Shown: positions 19,515 to 33,728 of the stretch, piece after piece
How positions within the stretch are numbered: position 1 is the stretch's first letter
How the letters are laid out: each line of letters opens with the position of its first letter
Assembly (NCBI RefSeq): GCF_000285535.1
Contig: NZ_HE610991.1
Coordinates: 1 to 64,000, forward strand
Length of the DNA stretch: 64,000 nucleotides
Reading direction: 5' to 3'
Source of the DNA: Bacillus timonensis
GTDB taxonomy: Bacteria; Bacillota; Bacilli; Bacillales; Bacillaceae_L
Program-made: the position numbers and the translations under genes
The notes under the pieces: model-generated
Seen by the model: only the letters and a program-made list of their open reading frames with translations
Database searches by the model: none
Told to the model about the DNA's origin: nothing

Positions 19515-20204
19515 ATGGCAAAAAGAGGTAAAAAGTACGTTGAAGCTGCTAAGTTAGTAGATCGTACAAAAGCTTACTCAGTTGCAGAAGCAATTGAACT
19601 AGTAAAGAAAACAAACACAGCTAAATTTGATGCTACTGTTGAAGTTGCATTCCGTTTAGGAGTTGACCCTAAGAAAGCTGACCAACAAATCCGTGGTGCA
19701 GTTGTTCTACCAAATGGTACTGGTAAAACTCAACGTGTATTAGTTTTCGCTAAAGGCGAAAAAGCAAAAGAAGCAGAAGCTGCTGGAGCTGACTTTGTTG
19801 GTGATAGCGAATATATCAACAAAATCAACCAAGGTTGGTTTGATTTTGATGTAATCGTAGCTACTCCTGACATGATGGGTGAAGTTGGTAAACTTGGTCG
19901 TGTGTTAGGGCCTAAAGGTTTAATGCCAAACCCTAAAACAGGAACTGTTACTTTTGATGTAACGAAAGCAATCAACGAAATCAAAGCTGGTAAAGTTGAA
20001 TACCGCATTGATAAGTCTTCAAACATCCATGTTCCAATTGGTAAAATTTCATTTGATGATGAAAAACTAATTGAGAACTTTACTACAATTTATGAAACTA
20101 TGCTAAAGGTTAAGCCATCTGCAGCAAAAGGTACTTACATGAAGAACGTTGCTGTTTCATCTACAATGGGACCTGGCGTAAAAGTTGACGCTTCTAGCTT
20201 CTAA
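19515..20204 (+). CDS. rplA: Ribosomal protein L1
   Basis: L1 forms the mobile stalk at the E site and, in many bacteria, represses its own operon. The 229-residue protein starts [16 protein letters not shown] at ATG 19515 behind GAGGAGGAAAT, with the [17 protein letters not shown]-binding loop near 130-143. The frame extends upstream to 19422, but that extension has no counterpart in the family. Confidence 0.95.
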   Translation: MAKRGKKYVEAAKLVDRTKAYSVAEAIELVKKTNTAKFDATVEVAFRLGVDPKKADQQIRGAVVLPNGTGKTQRVLVFAKGEKAKEAEAAGADFVGDSEYINKINQGWFDFDVIVATPDMMGEVGKLGRVLGPKGLMPNPKTGTVTFDVTKAINEIKAGKVEYRIDKSSNIHVPIGKISFDDEKLIENFTTIYETMLKVKPSAAKGTYMKNVAVSSTMGPGVKVDASSF

Positions 20205-20221
20205 TTAGAAAATAGTGGATA

Positions 20222-20250
20222 TTGACTTTTGCGAAAGCATTTCATATAAT
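20222..20250 (+). promoter_or_regulatory. Sigma-A promoter of rplJ-rplL
   Basis: TTGACT (20222-20227), 17-bp spacer, consensus TATAAT (20245-20250). A near-ideal strong promoter upstream of the L10 leader. Confidence 0.85.
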
Positions 20251-20257
20251 AAGTTTT

Positions 20258-20386
20258 GTTGTTAACAAATGAATAGCATTTGTACCGTAGACAGTAGGTG
20301 CTATTATTAGCTTAATTTCCTACCGAGGTGTAGTATATAAACTTGATCATACTACCTCTATGTCTACAAGACATAGAGGTTTTTTA
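20258..20386 (+). ncRNA. L10 leader RNA with attenuator terminator
   Basis: The leader holds the recognisable blocks GTAGACAGTAGGTGC and CTTAATTTCCTACCGAGGTG, typical of the Firmicute L10 leader, which binds the L10(L12)4 complex. It ends in a perfect terminator, CCTCTATGTCT-ACA-AGACATAGAGG plus TTTTTT (20355-20386). Excess L10-L12 should promote termination. Confidence 0.85.
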
Positions 20387-20468
20387 ATCTAGACAGTGTT
20401 CATTTCGAACGCACTCTAACACCGAACGGTTTCAAGTGTCTGAAATTACTCACAGGAGGTGTAGAAGA

Positions 20469-20969
20469 ATGAGTCATGCAGTAGAACAAAAGAAACAAAT
20501 CGTAACTGAAATTGCAGACAAATTCCGTGCAAGTAAATCAACTGTAGTTGTAGACTATCGCGGTCTATCTGTTGCAGAAGTAACAGAACTACGTAAGCAG
20601 CTTCGTGAGGCAGGCATTGATTTTAAAGTGTATAAAAACACATTAACTCGCCGTGCTGCAGAACAAGCTGAGCTTGCTGGTTTAAATGATGCATTAACAG
20701 GACCAAACGCAATTGCTTTCAGTAATGAAGATGTAGTTGCTCCTGCTAAAATTCTTAATGACTTTGCGAAAAAGCATGAAGCATTAGAAATCAAAGCAGG
20801 CGTTATCGAAGGAAACATCGCAACTCTTGAGGAAGTTAAAGCTCTTGCTGATCTACCATCACGCGAAGGTTTACTTTCTATGTTGCTTAGCGTACTTCAA
20901 GCTCCAATTCGTAATCTTGCACTTGCTACTAAAGCAGTTGCAGAGCAAAAAGAAGAGCAAGGCGCTTAA
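20469..20969 (+). CDS. rplJ: Ribosomal protein L10
   Basis: The base of the L7/L12 stalk. The 166-residue protein starts [19 protein letters not shown] at ATG 20469 behind AGGAGGTGTAGA; the open frame from 20436 is longer but unsupported. It has the conserved [17 protein letters not shown] (about 23-39) and [10 protein letters not shown] (about 53-62). It is controlled by the leader upstream and followed by rplL. Confidence 0.95.
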   Translation: MSHAVEQKKQIVTEIADKFRASKSTVVVDYRGLSVAEVTELRKQLREAGIDFKVYKNTLTRRAAEQAELAGLNDALTGPNAIAFSNEDVVAPAKILNDFAKKHEALEIKAGVIEGNIATLEEVKALADLPSREGLLSMLLSVLQAPIRNLALATKAVAEQKEEQGA

Positions 20970-21030
20970 TCGTAAGACAATGTTACAATTCGAATTACAA
21001 ATAGGATAATTATTTAAGGAGGATTTTCTA

Positions 21031-21393
21031 ATGACTAAAGAACAAATCATTGAAGCAGTTAAAAATATGACTGTTTTAGAACTAAATGACCTAGTAAAAG
21101 CAATTGAAGAAGAATTTGGTGTAACTGCTGCTGCTCCTGTAGCTGTAGCTGCTGGTGGCGCTGCTGAAGCTGCTGCTGAGCAAACTGAATTTGATGTTGT
21201 ATTAGCAGACGCTGGTGCACAAAAAATCAAAGTTATCAAAGTTGTACGTGAAATCACTGGTCTTGGCTTAAAAGAAGCTAAAGAACTTGTTGACAACACT
21301 CCAAAAGCAATCAAAGAAGGCGTTTCTAAAGAGGAAGCTGAAGAAGTTAAAGCTAAACTTGAAGAAGTTGGAGCTGGCGTAGAAGTTAAGTAA
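21031..21393 (+). CDS. rplL: Ribosomal protein L7/L12
   Basis: The 120-residue stalk protein recruits translational GTPases. An N-terminal dimerisation helix, an alanine-rich hinge (about 33-52, [19 protein letters not shown]) and a globular C-terminal domain with [20 protein letters not shown] (about 70-89) are all visible. AAGGAGG is upstream. Its high dosage relative to L10 probably relies on separate initiation. Confidence 0.96.
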   Translation: MTKEQIIEAVKNMTVLELNDLVKAIEEEFGVTAAAPVAVAAGGAAEAAAEQTEFDVVLADAGAQKIKVIKVVREITGLGLKEAKELVDNTPKAIKEGVSKEEAEEVKAKLEEVGAGVEVK

Positions 21394-21407
21394 TAATTGA
21401 TTAACGT

Positions 21408-21441
21408 AAAAAAAGCTCGCTTAATAGCGAGCTTTTTTTTA
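21408..21441 (+). terminator. Intrinsic terminator after rplL
   Basis: AAAAAAGCTCGC, loop TTAATA, GCGAGCTTTTTTTT. Confidence 0.9.
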
Positions 21442-21499
21442 TCAATATGGAATGAAACGGGTATACTGTTCATATACTCTTATGTTGGGAGATATATAA

Positions 21500-22105
21500 A
21501 TGGCCGAACATTATTATACTAGTAAACCCACTGTGGCAAGTAATCAAAAAATATGGTCGTTTGTATTAAAAGGGAATTCATTTTCCTTTACAAGTGATAG
21601 TGGAGTTTTTTCAAAAAACGAAGTTGATTTTGGAACGCGCTTACTGGTGGAGGAGTTTAAGGCTCCAGAAGTGGCTGGCCCGTTTTTAGATGTTGGCTGT
21701 GGTTATGGGCCGATTGGACTTGCGCTAGCAAAAATACATAATGAACGTTTTGTGGAAATGATTGATGTGAATGAGCGAGCGGTTGAACTCGCGAAAAAAA
21801 ACGCAGAAACAAATAAAATTACAAATGTAGAAATTCATCAAAGTGATTTGTTTACAAATGTAAAGAAACAAGGATTTGCTGCAATTCTTTCTAATCCACC
21901 AATTCGTGCTGGAAAAAAAGTTGTTCATCATATTTTAGAAGAAAGTTATCGTTATTTGTTACCTGGTGGAGAGCTTTGGGTTGTGATCCAAAAGAAACAG
22001 GGAGCTCCATCTGCAATCGAGAAGCTTGAAAAAGTATTTGAAGAAGTCGAAATCGTCGAAAGAAAAAAAGGATACCATATCATTAGAGCTATCCGGAGTT
22101 TGTAG
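21500..22105 (+). CDS. ybxB: YbxB, RsmC-like class I SAM methyltransferase
   Basis: A 201-residue methyltransferase with SAM motif I DVGCGYGPIGLALA (about 58-71) and the motif SNPPIRAGKKVVH near 132-144, the NPP-type active site of RsmC-family RNA/N6-guanine methyltransferases. The family member RsmC modifies 16S rRNA; the target of YbxB is unproven. Location between rplL and rpoB is conserved in Bacillus. ATG at 21500 follows TGGGAGATATATA. Confidence 0.9.
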   Translation: MAEHYYTSKPTVASNQKIWSFVLKGNSFSFTSDSGVFSKNEVDFGTRLLVEEFKAPEVAGPFLDVGCGYGPIGLALAKIHNERFVEMIDVNERAVELAKKNAETNKITNVEIHQSDLFTNVKKQGFAAILSNPPIRAGKKVVHHILEESYRYLLPGGELWVVIQKKQGAPSAIEKLEKVFEEVEIVERKKGYHIIRAIRSL

Positions 22106-22569
22106 TTCACATAAAATATGACTTGACAAAATGAAAAATATCTTGACTGGCCTTTTTCTGTGTGGTAGCATTATATAATGCCGATATGTAATTTTTCCAT
22201 GTATAACTAAAAAATTAAATATATGTATAAATATAGTATGTATGGAAAAACTAATAAAATCAATAGTTCGTTTATTGGAAATTGTGGTTTTCTTAGTAGA
22301 AACCCTTTTTCTTTTTGTCTATAAAAATGATGGTTTATAGCTTTTGCGAAAAGCTCAAAAAGCACATCAAAAGACAACGTAAACGGGTGAATGGTAGGCT
22401 AAATAAGTCGTAGAATTGAGAAATTGATAGGCTGCATTATGTGTCCTATCATTTTGATTTGCGGTTTACATCCTTACTTGTTATTGAAGTTGTAAGAGTA
22501 TACTTTAATAATTAGTAAGTCTTTATAAATTAGCAAGATTAATAACGCTGGATATGAGGGGTGAATGAG
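22106..22569 (+). promoter_or_regulatory. 464-bp rpoB upstream region with promoter-like boxes and hairpins
   Basis: No gene. TTGACA (22123), TTGACT (22143) and a consensus TATAAT (22174-22179) occur, but no pair has ideal spacing; TTGACT with TAGCAT (22166) at 17 bp is possible. Hairpins: TTTTTCCATGTATA with TATGTATGGAAAAA (about 22193-22250), GCTTTTGCGAAAAGC (about 22339-22353), and TGATAGG with CCTATCA (22425-22451) followed by TTTTG. The layout suggests a structured leader controlling rpoB-rpoC, but the mechanism cannot be read off. Confidence 0.5.
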
Positions 22570-25500
22570 TTGATAGGTCAACTAGTTCAGTATGGACGAC
22601 ACCGCCAACGAAGAAGTTATGCTCGTATTAGTGAAGTTTTAGAATTACCAAATCTTATTGAGATTCAAACCTCTTCTTATCAGTGGTTTCTTGATGAGGG
22701 TCTAAGGGAGATGTTCCAAGATATTTCCCCGATCGAAGATTTTACAGGTAACCTATCTCTAGAGTTCATTGATTACAGTTTAGGTGAGCCAAAGTATTCT
22801 GTTGAGGAATCAAAAGAGAGAGACGTTACTTATTCAGCGCCACTTCGAGTAAAAGTGCGTTTGATCAATAAAGAAACTGGTGAAGTAAAAGATCAAGATG
22901 TATTCATGGGTGACTTCCCGCTCATGACAGAAACAGGTACGTTCGTAATTAATGGTGCAGAACGTGTTATTGTTTCTCAGTTGGTTCGTTCGCCAAGTGT
23001 CTATTTCAGTGGTAAAGTTGATAAGAATGGAAAACGCGGCTTTACTGCAACGGTAATACCAAACCGTGGTGCATGGTTAGAGTATGAAACAGATGCGAAG
23101 GATGTTGTGTACGTTCGTATCGATCGTACGCGTAAATTACCGGTAACGGTTCTTTTGCGCGCGCTTGGGTTTGGCTCTGATCAAGAAATCATCGATTTAT
23201 TTGGTGAAAACGAATATTTACGTAACACTCTTGAGAAGGACAATACAGAAAGCACTGAAAAAGCATTACTAGAAATATATGAGCGTCTACGTCCGGGTGA
23301 ACCACCGACAGTAGAAAATGCAAAAAGTTTATTAGAATCACGCTTTTTTGATCCAAAGCGTTACGACCTAGCTAGTGTAGGTCGCTACAAGATTAACAAA
23401 AAACTTCATATTAAAAACCGTTTGTTTAATCAGCGTTTAGCGGAGACGCTTGTTGATCCTGAAACAGGTGAGATTATCGTTGAAAAAGATACTCTTCTTG
23501 ACCGTAGAACGCTAGATCGTATCATTCCATATTTAGAGAATGGTATCGGTTTTAAAACGCTTCAACCAACAAGCGGTGTAATAGATGAAGAAATTACACT
23601 TCAATCTATTAAAATTTACGCTCCAAATGATCCAGATGGTGAACAAATTATCAATGTCATAGGTAATGCTTATATTGAAGAAGGTGTTAAGAATATTACT
23701 CAAGCAGATATTCTTTCTTCAATTAGCTATTTCTTTAACTTATTACATCAGGTTGGAGATACAGATGATATTGACCATTTAGGTAACCGTCGTTTACGTT
23801 CTGTTGGTGAGCTTTTGCAAAACCAATTCCGTATAGGATTGTCTAGAATGGAACGTGTTGTTCGTGAGAGAATGTCAATTCAAGATACGAATACCATTAC
23901 TCCACAGCAACTTATCAATATTCGTCCAGTGATTGCGTCTATTAAAGAGTTCTTTGGTAGCTCACAGCTTTCACAGTTCATGGACCAAACAAATCCATTA
24001 GCAGAATTAACACATAAACGAAGACTATCAGCATTAGGGCCTGGTGGACTAACACGGGAACGTGCTGGATTTGAAGTGCGTGACGTTCACTATTCTCACT
24101 ATGGTCGTATGTGTCCGATTGAAACTCCGGAAGGTCCAAATATCGGACTAATCAACTCGTTATCATCCTATGCAAAAGTGAATCGATTTGGGTTTATTGA
24201 AACTCCATATCGAAGAGTTGATCCTGAGACCGGTAAAGTAACAGACCGTATCGATTATTTAACAGCGGACGAAGAGGATAACTATGTTACCGCTCAGGCG
24301 AATTCTCGTTTAAGTGATGAAGGTGCATTTATAGATGAAGATGTAGTTGCTCGTTTCAAGGGTGAAAACACAGTTGTTCACCGTGATCGAATTGACTACA
24401 TGGACGTATCGCCAAAACAAGTTGTATCTGCAGCAACAGCATGTATTCCGTTCTTAGAAAATGACGACTCAAACCGCGCGTTAATGGGTGCGAACATGCA
24501 ACGTCAAGCTGTTCCGCTAATGCAACCGGAAGCGCCGCTCGTTGGTACAGGTATGGAATATGTCTCTGGTAAGGACTCAGGTGCTGCTGTAATCTGTAAG
24601 CACCCTGGTATTGTTGAGCGTGTTGAAGCAAAACAAATCTGGGTACGACGATACGCAGAAGTAGATGGTCAAAAGGTGAAAGGTGACCTTGACAAATACC
24701 GTCTTCTTAAATTTGTTCGTTCTAACCAAGGAACATGCTATAACCAACGCCCGATTGTTACAGAAGGCGACGAAGTTGTAAAAGGAGAAATTCTTGCAGA
24801 CGGTCCATCTATGGAAAAGGGTGAACTAGCATTAGGACGTAACGTCCTTGTTGGTTTCATGACTTGGGATGGGTACAACTATGAAGATGCCATTATCATG
24901 AGTGAAAGACTTGTAAAAGATGATGTGTACACTTCAATTCATATTGAAGAATATGAATCAGAATCTCGTGATACAAAATTAGGACCTGAAGAAATCACGC
25001 GTGATATTCCAAACGTCGGGGAAGATGCGTTACGTAATCTTGACGAACGTGGAATTATCCGTATCGGTGCAGAGGTAAAAGATGGTGATCTACTAGTTGG
25101 TAAGGTAACACCTAAAGGGGTAACCGAGCTAACGGCAGAAGAACGTCTTTTACATGCAATCTTTGGTGAAAAGGCACGTGAAGTTCGTGATACTTCTCTT
25201 CGTGTACCACATGGTGGAGAAGGAATTGTTCTTGATGTGAAGGTATTTAACCGCGAAGACGGAGATGAATTACCACCGGGTGTAAATCAGCTAGTTCGTG
25301 TTTATCTCGTTCAAAAACGTAAAATTCACGAAGGCGATAAGATGGCGGGTCGTCACGGAAACAAAGGGGTAATTTCAAGAATTCTTCCGGAAGAAGATAT
25401 GCCATTCCTTCCAGATGGAACACCAATTGATATTATGTTAAACCCACTTGGGGTGCCTTCTCGTATGAACATCGGTCAGGTGTTAGAGCTACACTTAGGT

Positions 25501-26139
25501 ATGGCTGCTAGACAACTTGGCATTCATGTTGCAACACCAGTATTCGATGGAGCAACAGAAAATGATGTTTGGGATACGATAGAAGAAGCCGGTATGGCTC
25601 GTGACGCAAAAACAGTATTATACGATGGAAGAACGGGTGAGCCGTTTGATAATCGCGTATCTGTTGGTGTCATGTATATGATTAAGTTAGCTCATATGGT
25701 TGACGATAAACTTCATGCTCGTTCAACTGGTCCTTACTCTCTTGTTACTCAGCAACCACTTGGTGGTAAAGCTCAGTTTGGTGGGCAACGCTTTGGTGAG
25801 ATGGAAGTTTGGGCGCTTGAAGCTTATGGTGCTGCATATACGCTACAAGAAATCCTTACGGTTAAATCAGACGATGTTGTTGGTCGTGTGAAGACATATG
25901 AGGCAATTGTGAAGGGTGAAAATGTACCTGAACCAGGTGTCCCTGAATCATTTAAAGTATTGATAAAAGAGCTTCAATCATTAGGGTTAGATGTGAAAAT
26001 TCTTTCTGGTGATGAAGAAGAGATTGAAATGCGTGATCTAGAAGATGAGGAAGAAGCAAGTCAATCAGAGGGAATATCTCTTGATGCTGACCAACCATTA
26101 GATTCAGAACTAGAAAAGAACGCAGTTGTAAAGGAATAA
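22570..26139 (+). CDS. rpoB: RNA polymerase beta subunit
   Basis: The beta subunit forms one pincer of core RNA polymerase and binds rifampicin. From TTG at 22570 the protein has 1189 residues, beginning [20 protein letters not shown] as in B. subtilis. A GTG at 22561 is in frame but lies inside the GAGGGGTG ribosome binding site. The rifampicin region [20 protein letters not shown] looks wild type, with no common resistance change. The acidic tail is typical of Bacillus. The stop codon TAA opens a family A repeat. Confidence 0.96.
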   Translation: MIGQLVQYGRHRQRRSYARISEVLELPNLIEIQTSSYQWFLDEGLREMFQDISPIEDFTGNLSLEFIDYSLGEPKYSVEESKERDVTYSAPLRVKVRLINKETGEVKDQDVFMGDFPLMTETGTFVINGAERVIVSQLVRSPSVYFSGKVDKNGKRGFTATVIPNRGAWLEYETDAKDVVYVRIDRTRKLPVTVLLRALGFGSDQEIIDLFGENEYLRNTLEKDNTESTEKALLEIYERLRPGEPPTVENAKSLLESRFFDPKRYDLASVGRYKINKKLHIKNRLFNQRLAETLVDPETGEIIVEKDTLLDRRTLDRIIPYLENGIGFKTLQPTSGVIDEEITLQSIKIYAPNDPDGEQIINVIGNAYIEEGVKNITQADILSSISYFFNLLHQVGDTDDIDHLGNRRLRSVGELLQNQFRIGLSRMERVVRERMSIQDTNTITPQQLINIRPVIASIKEFFGSSQLSQFMDQTNPLAELTHKRRLSALGPGGLTRERAGFEVRDVHYSHYGRMCPIETPEGPNIGLINSLSSYAKVNRFGFIETPYRRVDPETGKVTDRIDYLTADEEDNYVTAQANSRLSDEGAFIDEDVVARFKGENTVVHRDRIDYMDVSPKQVVSAATACIPFLENDDSNRALMGANMQRQAVPLMQPEAPLVGTGMEYVSGKDSGAAVICKHPGIVERVEAKQIWVRRYAEVDGQKVKGDLDKYRLLKFVRSNQGTCYNQRPIVTEGDEVVKGEILADGPSMEKGELALGRNVLVGFMTWDGYNYEDAIIMSERLVKDDVYTSIHIEEYESESRDTKLGPEEITRDIPNVGEDALRNLDERGIIRIGAEVKDGDLLVGKVTPKGVTELTAEERLLHAIFGEKAREVRDTSLRVPHGGEGIVLDVKVFNREDGDELPPGVNQLVRVYLVQKRKIHEGDKMAGRHGNKGVISRILPEEDMPFLPDGTPIDIMLNPLGVPSRMNIGQVLELHLGMAARQLGIHVATPVFDGATENDVWDTIEEAGMARDAKTVLYDGRTGEPFDNRVSVGVMYMIKLAHMVDDKLHARSTGPYSLVTQQPLGGKAQFGGQRFGEMEVWALEAYGAAYTLQEILTVKSDDVVGRVKTYEAIVKGENVPEPGVPESFKVLIKELQSLGLDVKILSGDEEEIEMRDLEDEEEASQSEGISLDADQPLDSELEKNAVVKE

Positions 26140-26304
26140 CTTTATTCAGCATTCACCTCCAACTTTTATAAGTGGAGGTGAATGCAAAAAGAGTATTCTT
26201 ACTGAATAAGGTTAAGCTCCGGCGGATGCCACGATTTTTCAAAGGAAATTTTTTGAACTTGCTCGAAAAAAACGGGCACAAATACGCCATGGCGCATTTG
26301 ATCA
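26137..26304 (+). repeat. Family A intergenic repeat, copy 3
   Basis: It starts with TAACTTTATTCAG at the rpoB stop; the mate CTGAATAAGGTTA lies at about 26202-26214. Between them is a nested perfect 13-bp hairpin, GCATTCACCTCCA (26149-26161) with TGGAGGTGAATGC (26173-26185). The body GCTCCGGCGGATGCCACG, TTTTTCAAAGGAAATTTT and TTGAACTTGCTCGAAAAA follows, and AAATACGCCATGGCGCATTT ends it. It lies within the rpoB-rpoC transcript. Confidence 0.75.
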
Positions 26305-26370
26305 ATTAACAGTCATAAAAAGCAAAGGTCAATTAGGGTAATCCTGTAGATCAAAAGGGAGGTAGGCCCC

Positions 26371-29967
<3,597 letters not shown>

Positions 29968-29992
29968 AGGTTAGAAGAGCAAATCTAAGATA

Positions 29993-30050
29993 TTGGATGT
30001 CTACTACGAGCAAATAATTTTATTTAGCGTAGTTGACATCCTTCTCTTAG
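29993..30050 (+). other. Long hairpin between rpoC and rplGB
   Basis: GGATGTCTACTACG and CGTAGTTGACATCC form a 14-bp stem with one mismatch, followed by TTCTCTT. The U-tract is imperfect, so it may be a weak terminator or an RNA-processing/stability element. Confidence 0.6.
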
Positions 30051-30105
30051 GGTGTTAATATATCTAAGGTGCTCCTTAAACCTGTTACTTTGGAGGATAT
30101 TTTAT

Positions 30106-30354
30106 ATGTCTTATGAAAAAGTATCACAGGCAAAGAAGATTATTATAGGTACAAAGCAAACGGTAAAGGCTATACAAACCGATATAGTATTGGAAGTAGT
30201 TGTGGCATCAGATGCCGATCGGCGTGTAATCAACAAAGTGTTACATTTAGCTGAAGAACGCAAAATTCCAATATCAAAGGTGGACTCAATGAAGAAGCTT
30301 GGCAAAGCTTGCGGAATTGAAGTAGGAGCTTCTACTGTAGCGATAATTAATTGA
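30106..30354 (+). CDS. rplGB: L7Ae-family RNA-binding protein YbxF
   Basis: An 82-residue L7Ae/L30e-fold protein; B. subtilis YbxF binds K-turn RNA in vitro. It starts [20 protein letters not shown] at ATG 30106 behind TTGGAGGATATTT; the upstream extension of the frame lacks family support. Conserved [21 protein letters not shown] lies near 46-66 and a C-terminal GASTVAII. Located between rpoC and rpsL as in B. subtilis. Confidence 0.92.
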   Translation: MSYEKVSQAKKIIIGTKQTVKAIQTDIVLEVVVASDADRRVINKVLHLAEERKIPISKVDSMKKLGKACGIEVGASTVAIIN

Positions 30355-30403
30355 AAACTGTTTTTGTGGAGAAAAGATTCTACAAAGACTTTGTTTTTTG
30401 TAA

Positions 30404-30883
<480 letters not shown>

Positions 30884-30921
30884 TAGACTAACATATTTAA
30901 GACTGAAAGGAGGAAATATCA

Positions 30922-31392
30922 ATGCCTCGTAAAGGACCTGTTGCTAAAAGAGATGTATTACCAGATCCAATTTATAATTCAAAGCTTGTAACTCGTTTAA
31001 TCAACAAAATGATGGTTGATGGAAAAAGAGGTAAGTCACAAGCAATTCTATATAATGCGTTTGATTTAGTTCAACAACGTTCAGGTAAGGATGCAATGGA
31101 AGTGTTCGAACAAGCACTTAAAAACATCATGCCTGTCCTAGAAGTAAGAGCACGTCGTGTAGGTGGTGCAAACTATCAAGTTCCTGTAGAAGTTCGCCCT
31201 GACCGTCGTACTACTCTAGGTTTACGTTGGTTAGTAAATTACGCTCGTCTTCGTGGTGAAAAAACAATGGAAGAGCGTTTAGCTAACGAAATCCTTGATG
31301 CAGCTAACAACTCTGGTGCATCAGTTAAGAAACGTGAAGATACACACAAAATGGCAGAAGCAAACAAAGCGTTTGCTCACTATCGTTGGTAA
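30922..31392 (+). CDS. rpsG: Ribosomal protein S7
   Basis: The 156-residue primary binder of the 16S rRNA 3' major domain; it starts [20 protein letters not shown] and ends [23 protein letters not shown] is upstream. Normal length; 38 bp after rpsL. Confidence 0.96.
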   Translation: MPRKGPVAKRDVLPDPIYNSKLVTRLINKMMVDGKRGKSQAILYNAFDLVQQRSGKDAMEVFEQALKNIMPVLEVRARRVGGANYQVPVEVRPDRRTTLGLRWLVNYARLRGEKTMEERLANEILDAANNSGASVKKREDTHKMAEANKAFAHYRW

Positions 31393-31480
31393 TAACTTGA
31401 TTCAGCTTTTTGCTGAATTAAGTTATGGTTTACGGTATTGCTATAAAATTAAACAGCTCTGTTAAGTAGATTAACAGAGC
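31392..31480 (+). other. Two hairpins in the rpsG-fusA gap
   Basis: ATAACTTGATTCAGC with GCTGAATTAAGTTAT (31392-31426) makes a 15-bp stem that shares sequence with the 5' inverted repeat of family A. A second stem, GCTCTGTTAA with TTAACAGAGC (31456-31480), follows. Neither has a long T-tract, so they look more like RNA-stability elements or repeat remnants than terminators. Confidence 0.65.
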
Positions 31481-31529
31481 ATTTACTACAATAAAAATTA
31501 TACTTAACATAGGAAGGAGAAAGACCCAA

Positions 31530-33608
31530 ATGGCAAGAGAGTTCTCCTTAGAAAAGACTCGTAATATTGGTATCATGGCCCACATCGATGCTGGTAAAAC
31601 AACAACTACCGAGCGTATCCTTTATTACACTGGTAAAATTCATAAAATCGGTGAAACTCACGAAGGTGCATCTCAAATGGACTGGATGGAGCAAGAACAA
31701 GAGCGTGGTATCACAATTACATCTGCTGCAACTACTGCGCAATGGAAGGGTCACCGCGTTAACATCATCGACACTCCAGGACACGTAGACTTCACAGTAG
31801 AGGTTGAGCGTTCACTCCGTGTACTTGATGGTGCTGTAACAGTTCTTGACGCACAATCAGGTGTTGAGCCACAAACTGAAACAGTTTGGCGACAAGCTAC
31901 AACTTACGGTGTACCACGTGCTGTATTCGTAAACAAAATGGACAAGATCGGTGCGGACTTCTTATATTCTGTTAAGACACTTCACGATCGTCTACAAGCG
32001 AATGCACACCCAATTCAATTACCAATCGGTGCAGAAGATCAGTTCAGAGGTATTATTGACCTTGTTGAAATGAACGCTACATTCTATGGTAATGACTTAG
32101 GTACTGAAATCGAAGTTGGAGAAATTCCTGAAGAATTTCAAGACCAAGCAAATGAATACCGTGAAAAGCTTGTTGAAGCTGTAGCGGAATTAGACGAAGA
32201 TTTGATGGAAAGATACCTTGGTGGAGAAGAAATCTCCAACGAGGAATTGAAAAAGGCAATTCGTACTGCAACACTTAATGTAGAATTCTACCCAGTAATG
32301 TGTGGTACAGCATTTAAGAACAAAGGTGTTCAAAAGATGCTAGATGCTGTAATCGATTATCTTCCAGCGCCAACAGACGTTGCGTCAATTCAAGGTCATC
32401 TTCCTGATACAGGAGAAGAAGTTGAACGTCATTCCGACGATAGCGAGCCATTCTCAGCTCTTGCGTTTAAAGTAATGACTGATCCTTATGTTGGTAAATT
32501 AACATTCTTCCGTGTATATTCAGGTACTTTAAATTCTGGTTCTTACGTACAGAACTCAACTAAAGGAAAGCGCGAACGTATCGGACGTATCCTTCAAATG
32601 CACGCGAACCACCGTGAAGAAATCTCAACGGTTTATGCAGGTGACATCGCAGCTGCTGTAGGATTAAAAGATACAACAACTGGTGATACATTATGTGATG
32701 AAAAAGACCTAGTAATTCTTGAATCCATGACATTCCCAGAGCCGGTTATTCAACTTTCAGTTGAGCCGAAGTCAAAAGCTGACCAAGATAAAATGACTAC
32801 AGCTTTACAAAAGCTACAAGAAGAAGACCCAACATTCAGAGCGCATACTGACCAAGAAACAGGTCAAGTTATCATTGCTGGTATGGGTGAGTTACACTTA
32901 GACATTCTAGTAGACCGCATGAAGCGTGAATTCAAAGTAGAAGCAAATGTTGGTGCTCCACAAGTTGCTTACCGTGAAACATTCCGTCAATCTGCACAGG
33001 TTGAAGGTAAGTTTGCTCGACAATCTGGTGGACGCGGACAATACGGACACGTTTGGATTGAATTCTCACCAAACGAAGAAGGTAAAGGTTTCGAATTTGA
33101 AAACGCAATTGTTGGTGGGGTAGTTCCACGTGAATATATCCCTGCAGTACAAAGTGGTCTAGAAGATGCTCTTGATAGAGGGGTTCTAGCTGGATTCCCG
33201 TTAGTTGACATTAAAGCTAAGCTTTATGATGGTTCTTACCATGATGTTGACTCAAGTGAAATGGCGTTTAAAATTGCTGCTTCTATGGCACTTAAGAACG
33301 CTGCATCAAAATGTCAACCAGTTATCCTTGAGCCTGTAATGAAGGTTGAAGTTGTTATTCCTGAAGAATACATGGGTGACATTATGGGTGGTATTACTTC
33401 TCGTCGTGGACGAGTTGAAGGTATGGAAGCTCGTGGTAATGCGCAAGTAGTACGTGCGATGGTTCCACTATCAGAAATGTTTGGTTATGCTACTTCATTA
33501 CGTTCTAACACTCAAGGTCGTGGAGTATTCACAATGCACTTTGATCACTACGAAGAAGTACCAAAATCAATTTCTGAAGAAATTATCAAAAAAAATAAAG
33601 GTGAATAA
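31530..33608 (+). CDS. fusA: Elongation factor G
   Basis: The translocation GTPase, 692 residues. GTP-binding motifs: AHIDAGKTT (17-25), switch II DTPGHVD and NKMD. The C-terminal domains IV-V include the [10 protein letters not shown] strand and [28 protein letters not shown] lies before the ATG. In the str operon between rpsG and tuf. Confidence 0.97.
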   Translation: MAREFSLEKTRNIGIMAHIDAGKTTTTERILYYTGKIHKIGETHEGASQMDWMEQEQERGITITSAATTAQWKGHRVNIIDTPGHVDFTVEVERSLRVLDGAVTVLDAQSGVEPQTETVWRQATTYGVPRAVFVNKMDKIGADFLYSVKTLHDRLQANAHPIQLPIGAEDQFRGIIDLVEMNATFYGNDLGTEIEVGEIPEEFQDQANEYREKLVEAVAELDEDLMERYLGGEEISNEELKKAIRTATLNVEFYPVMCGTAFKNKGVQKMLDAVIDYLPAPTDVASIQGHLPDTGEEVERHSDDSEPFSALAFKVMTDPYVGKLTFFRVYSGTLNSGSYVQNSTKGKRERIGRILQMHANHREEISTVYAGDIAAAVGLKDTTTGDTLCDEKDLVILESMTFPEPVIQLSVEPKSKADQDKMTTALQKLQEEDPTFRAHTDQETGQVIIAGMGELHLDILVDRMKREFKVEANVGAPQVAYRETFRQSAQVEGKFARQSGGRGQYGHVWIEFSPNEEGKGFEFENAIVGGVVPREYIPAVQSGLEDALDRGVLAGFPLVDIKAKLYDGSYHDVDSSEMAFKIAASMALKNAASKCQPVILEPVMKVEVVIPEEYMGDIMGGITSRRGRVEGMEARGNAQVVRAMVPLSEMFGYATSLRSNTQGRGVFTMHFDHYEEVPKSISEEIIKKNKGE

Positions 33609-33653
33609 TTGATTTTCACCTTTACATCAAGTATAACTACTTATGTAGGCCTT

Positions 33654-33680
33654 GAAAGTGGGGACATCTCCACTTTTGGG
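33654..33680 (+). other. Hairpin between fusA and tuf
   Basis: AAAGTGGGGA, CATC loop, TCCACTTTT. It may partially terminate or protect mRNA before tuf. Confidence 0.5.
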
Positions 33681-33728
33681 ATATCATACTTACTATAAAA
33701 ATAACAAATACTTAAGGAGGCTTTTCAA

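Noticed and set aside
20871-21473. 200-residue minus-strand frame across rplJ-rplL
   Set aside because: Ser/Ala/Thr-rich antisense of L7/L12 codons; it also crosses a terminator.
22123-22179. A single clear rpoB promoter
   Set aside because: TTGACA, TTGACT and TATAAT are present but no pairing has accepted spacing; kept only as part of the leader description.
23900-24060. Rifampicin-resistance change in RpoB
   Set aside because: The cluster I region reads as the common susceptible sequence.
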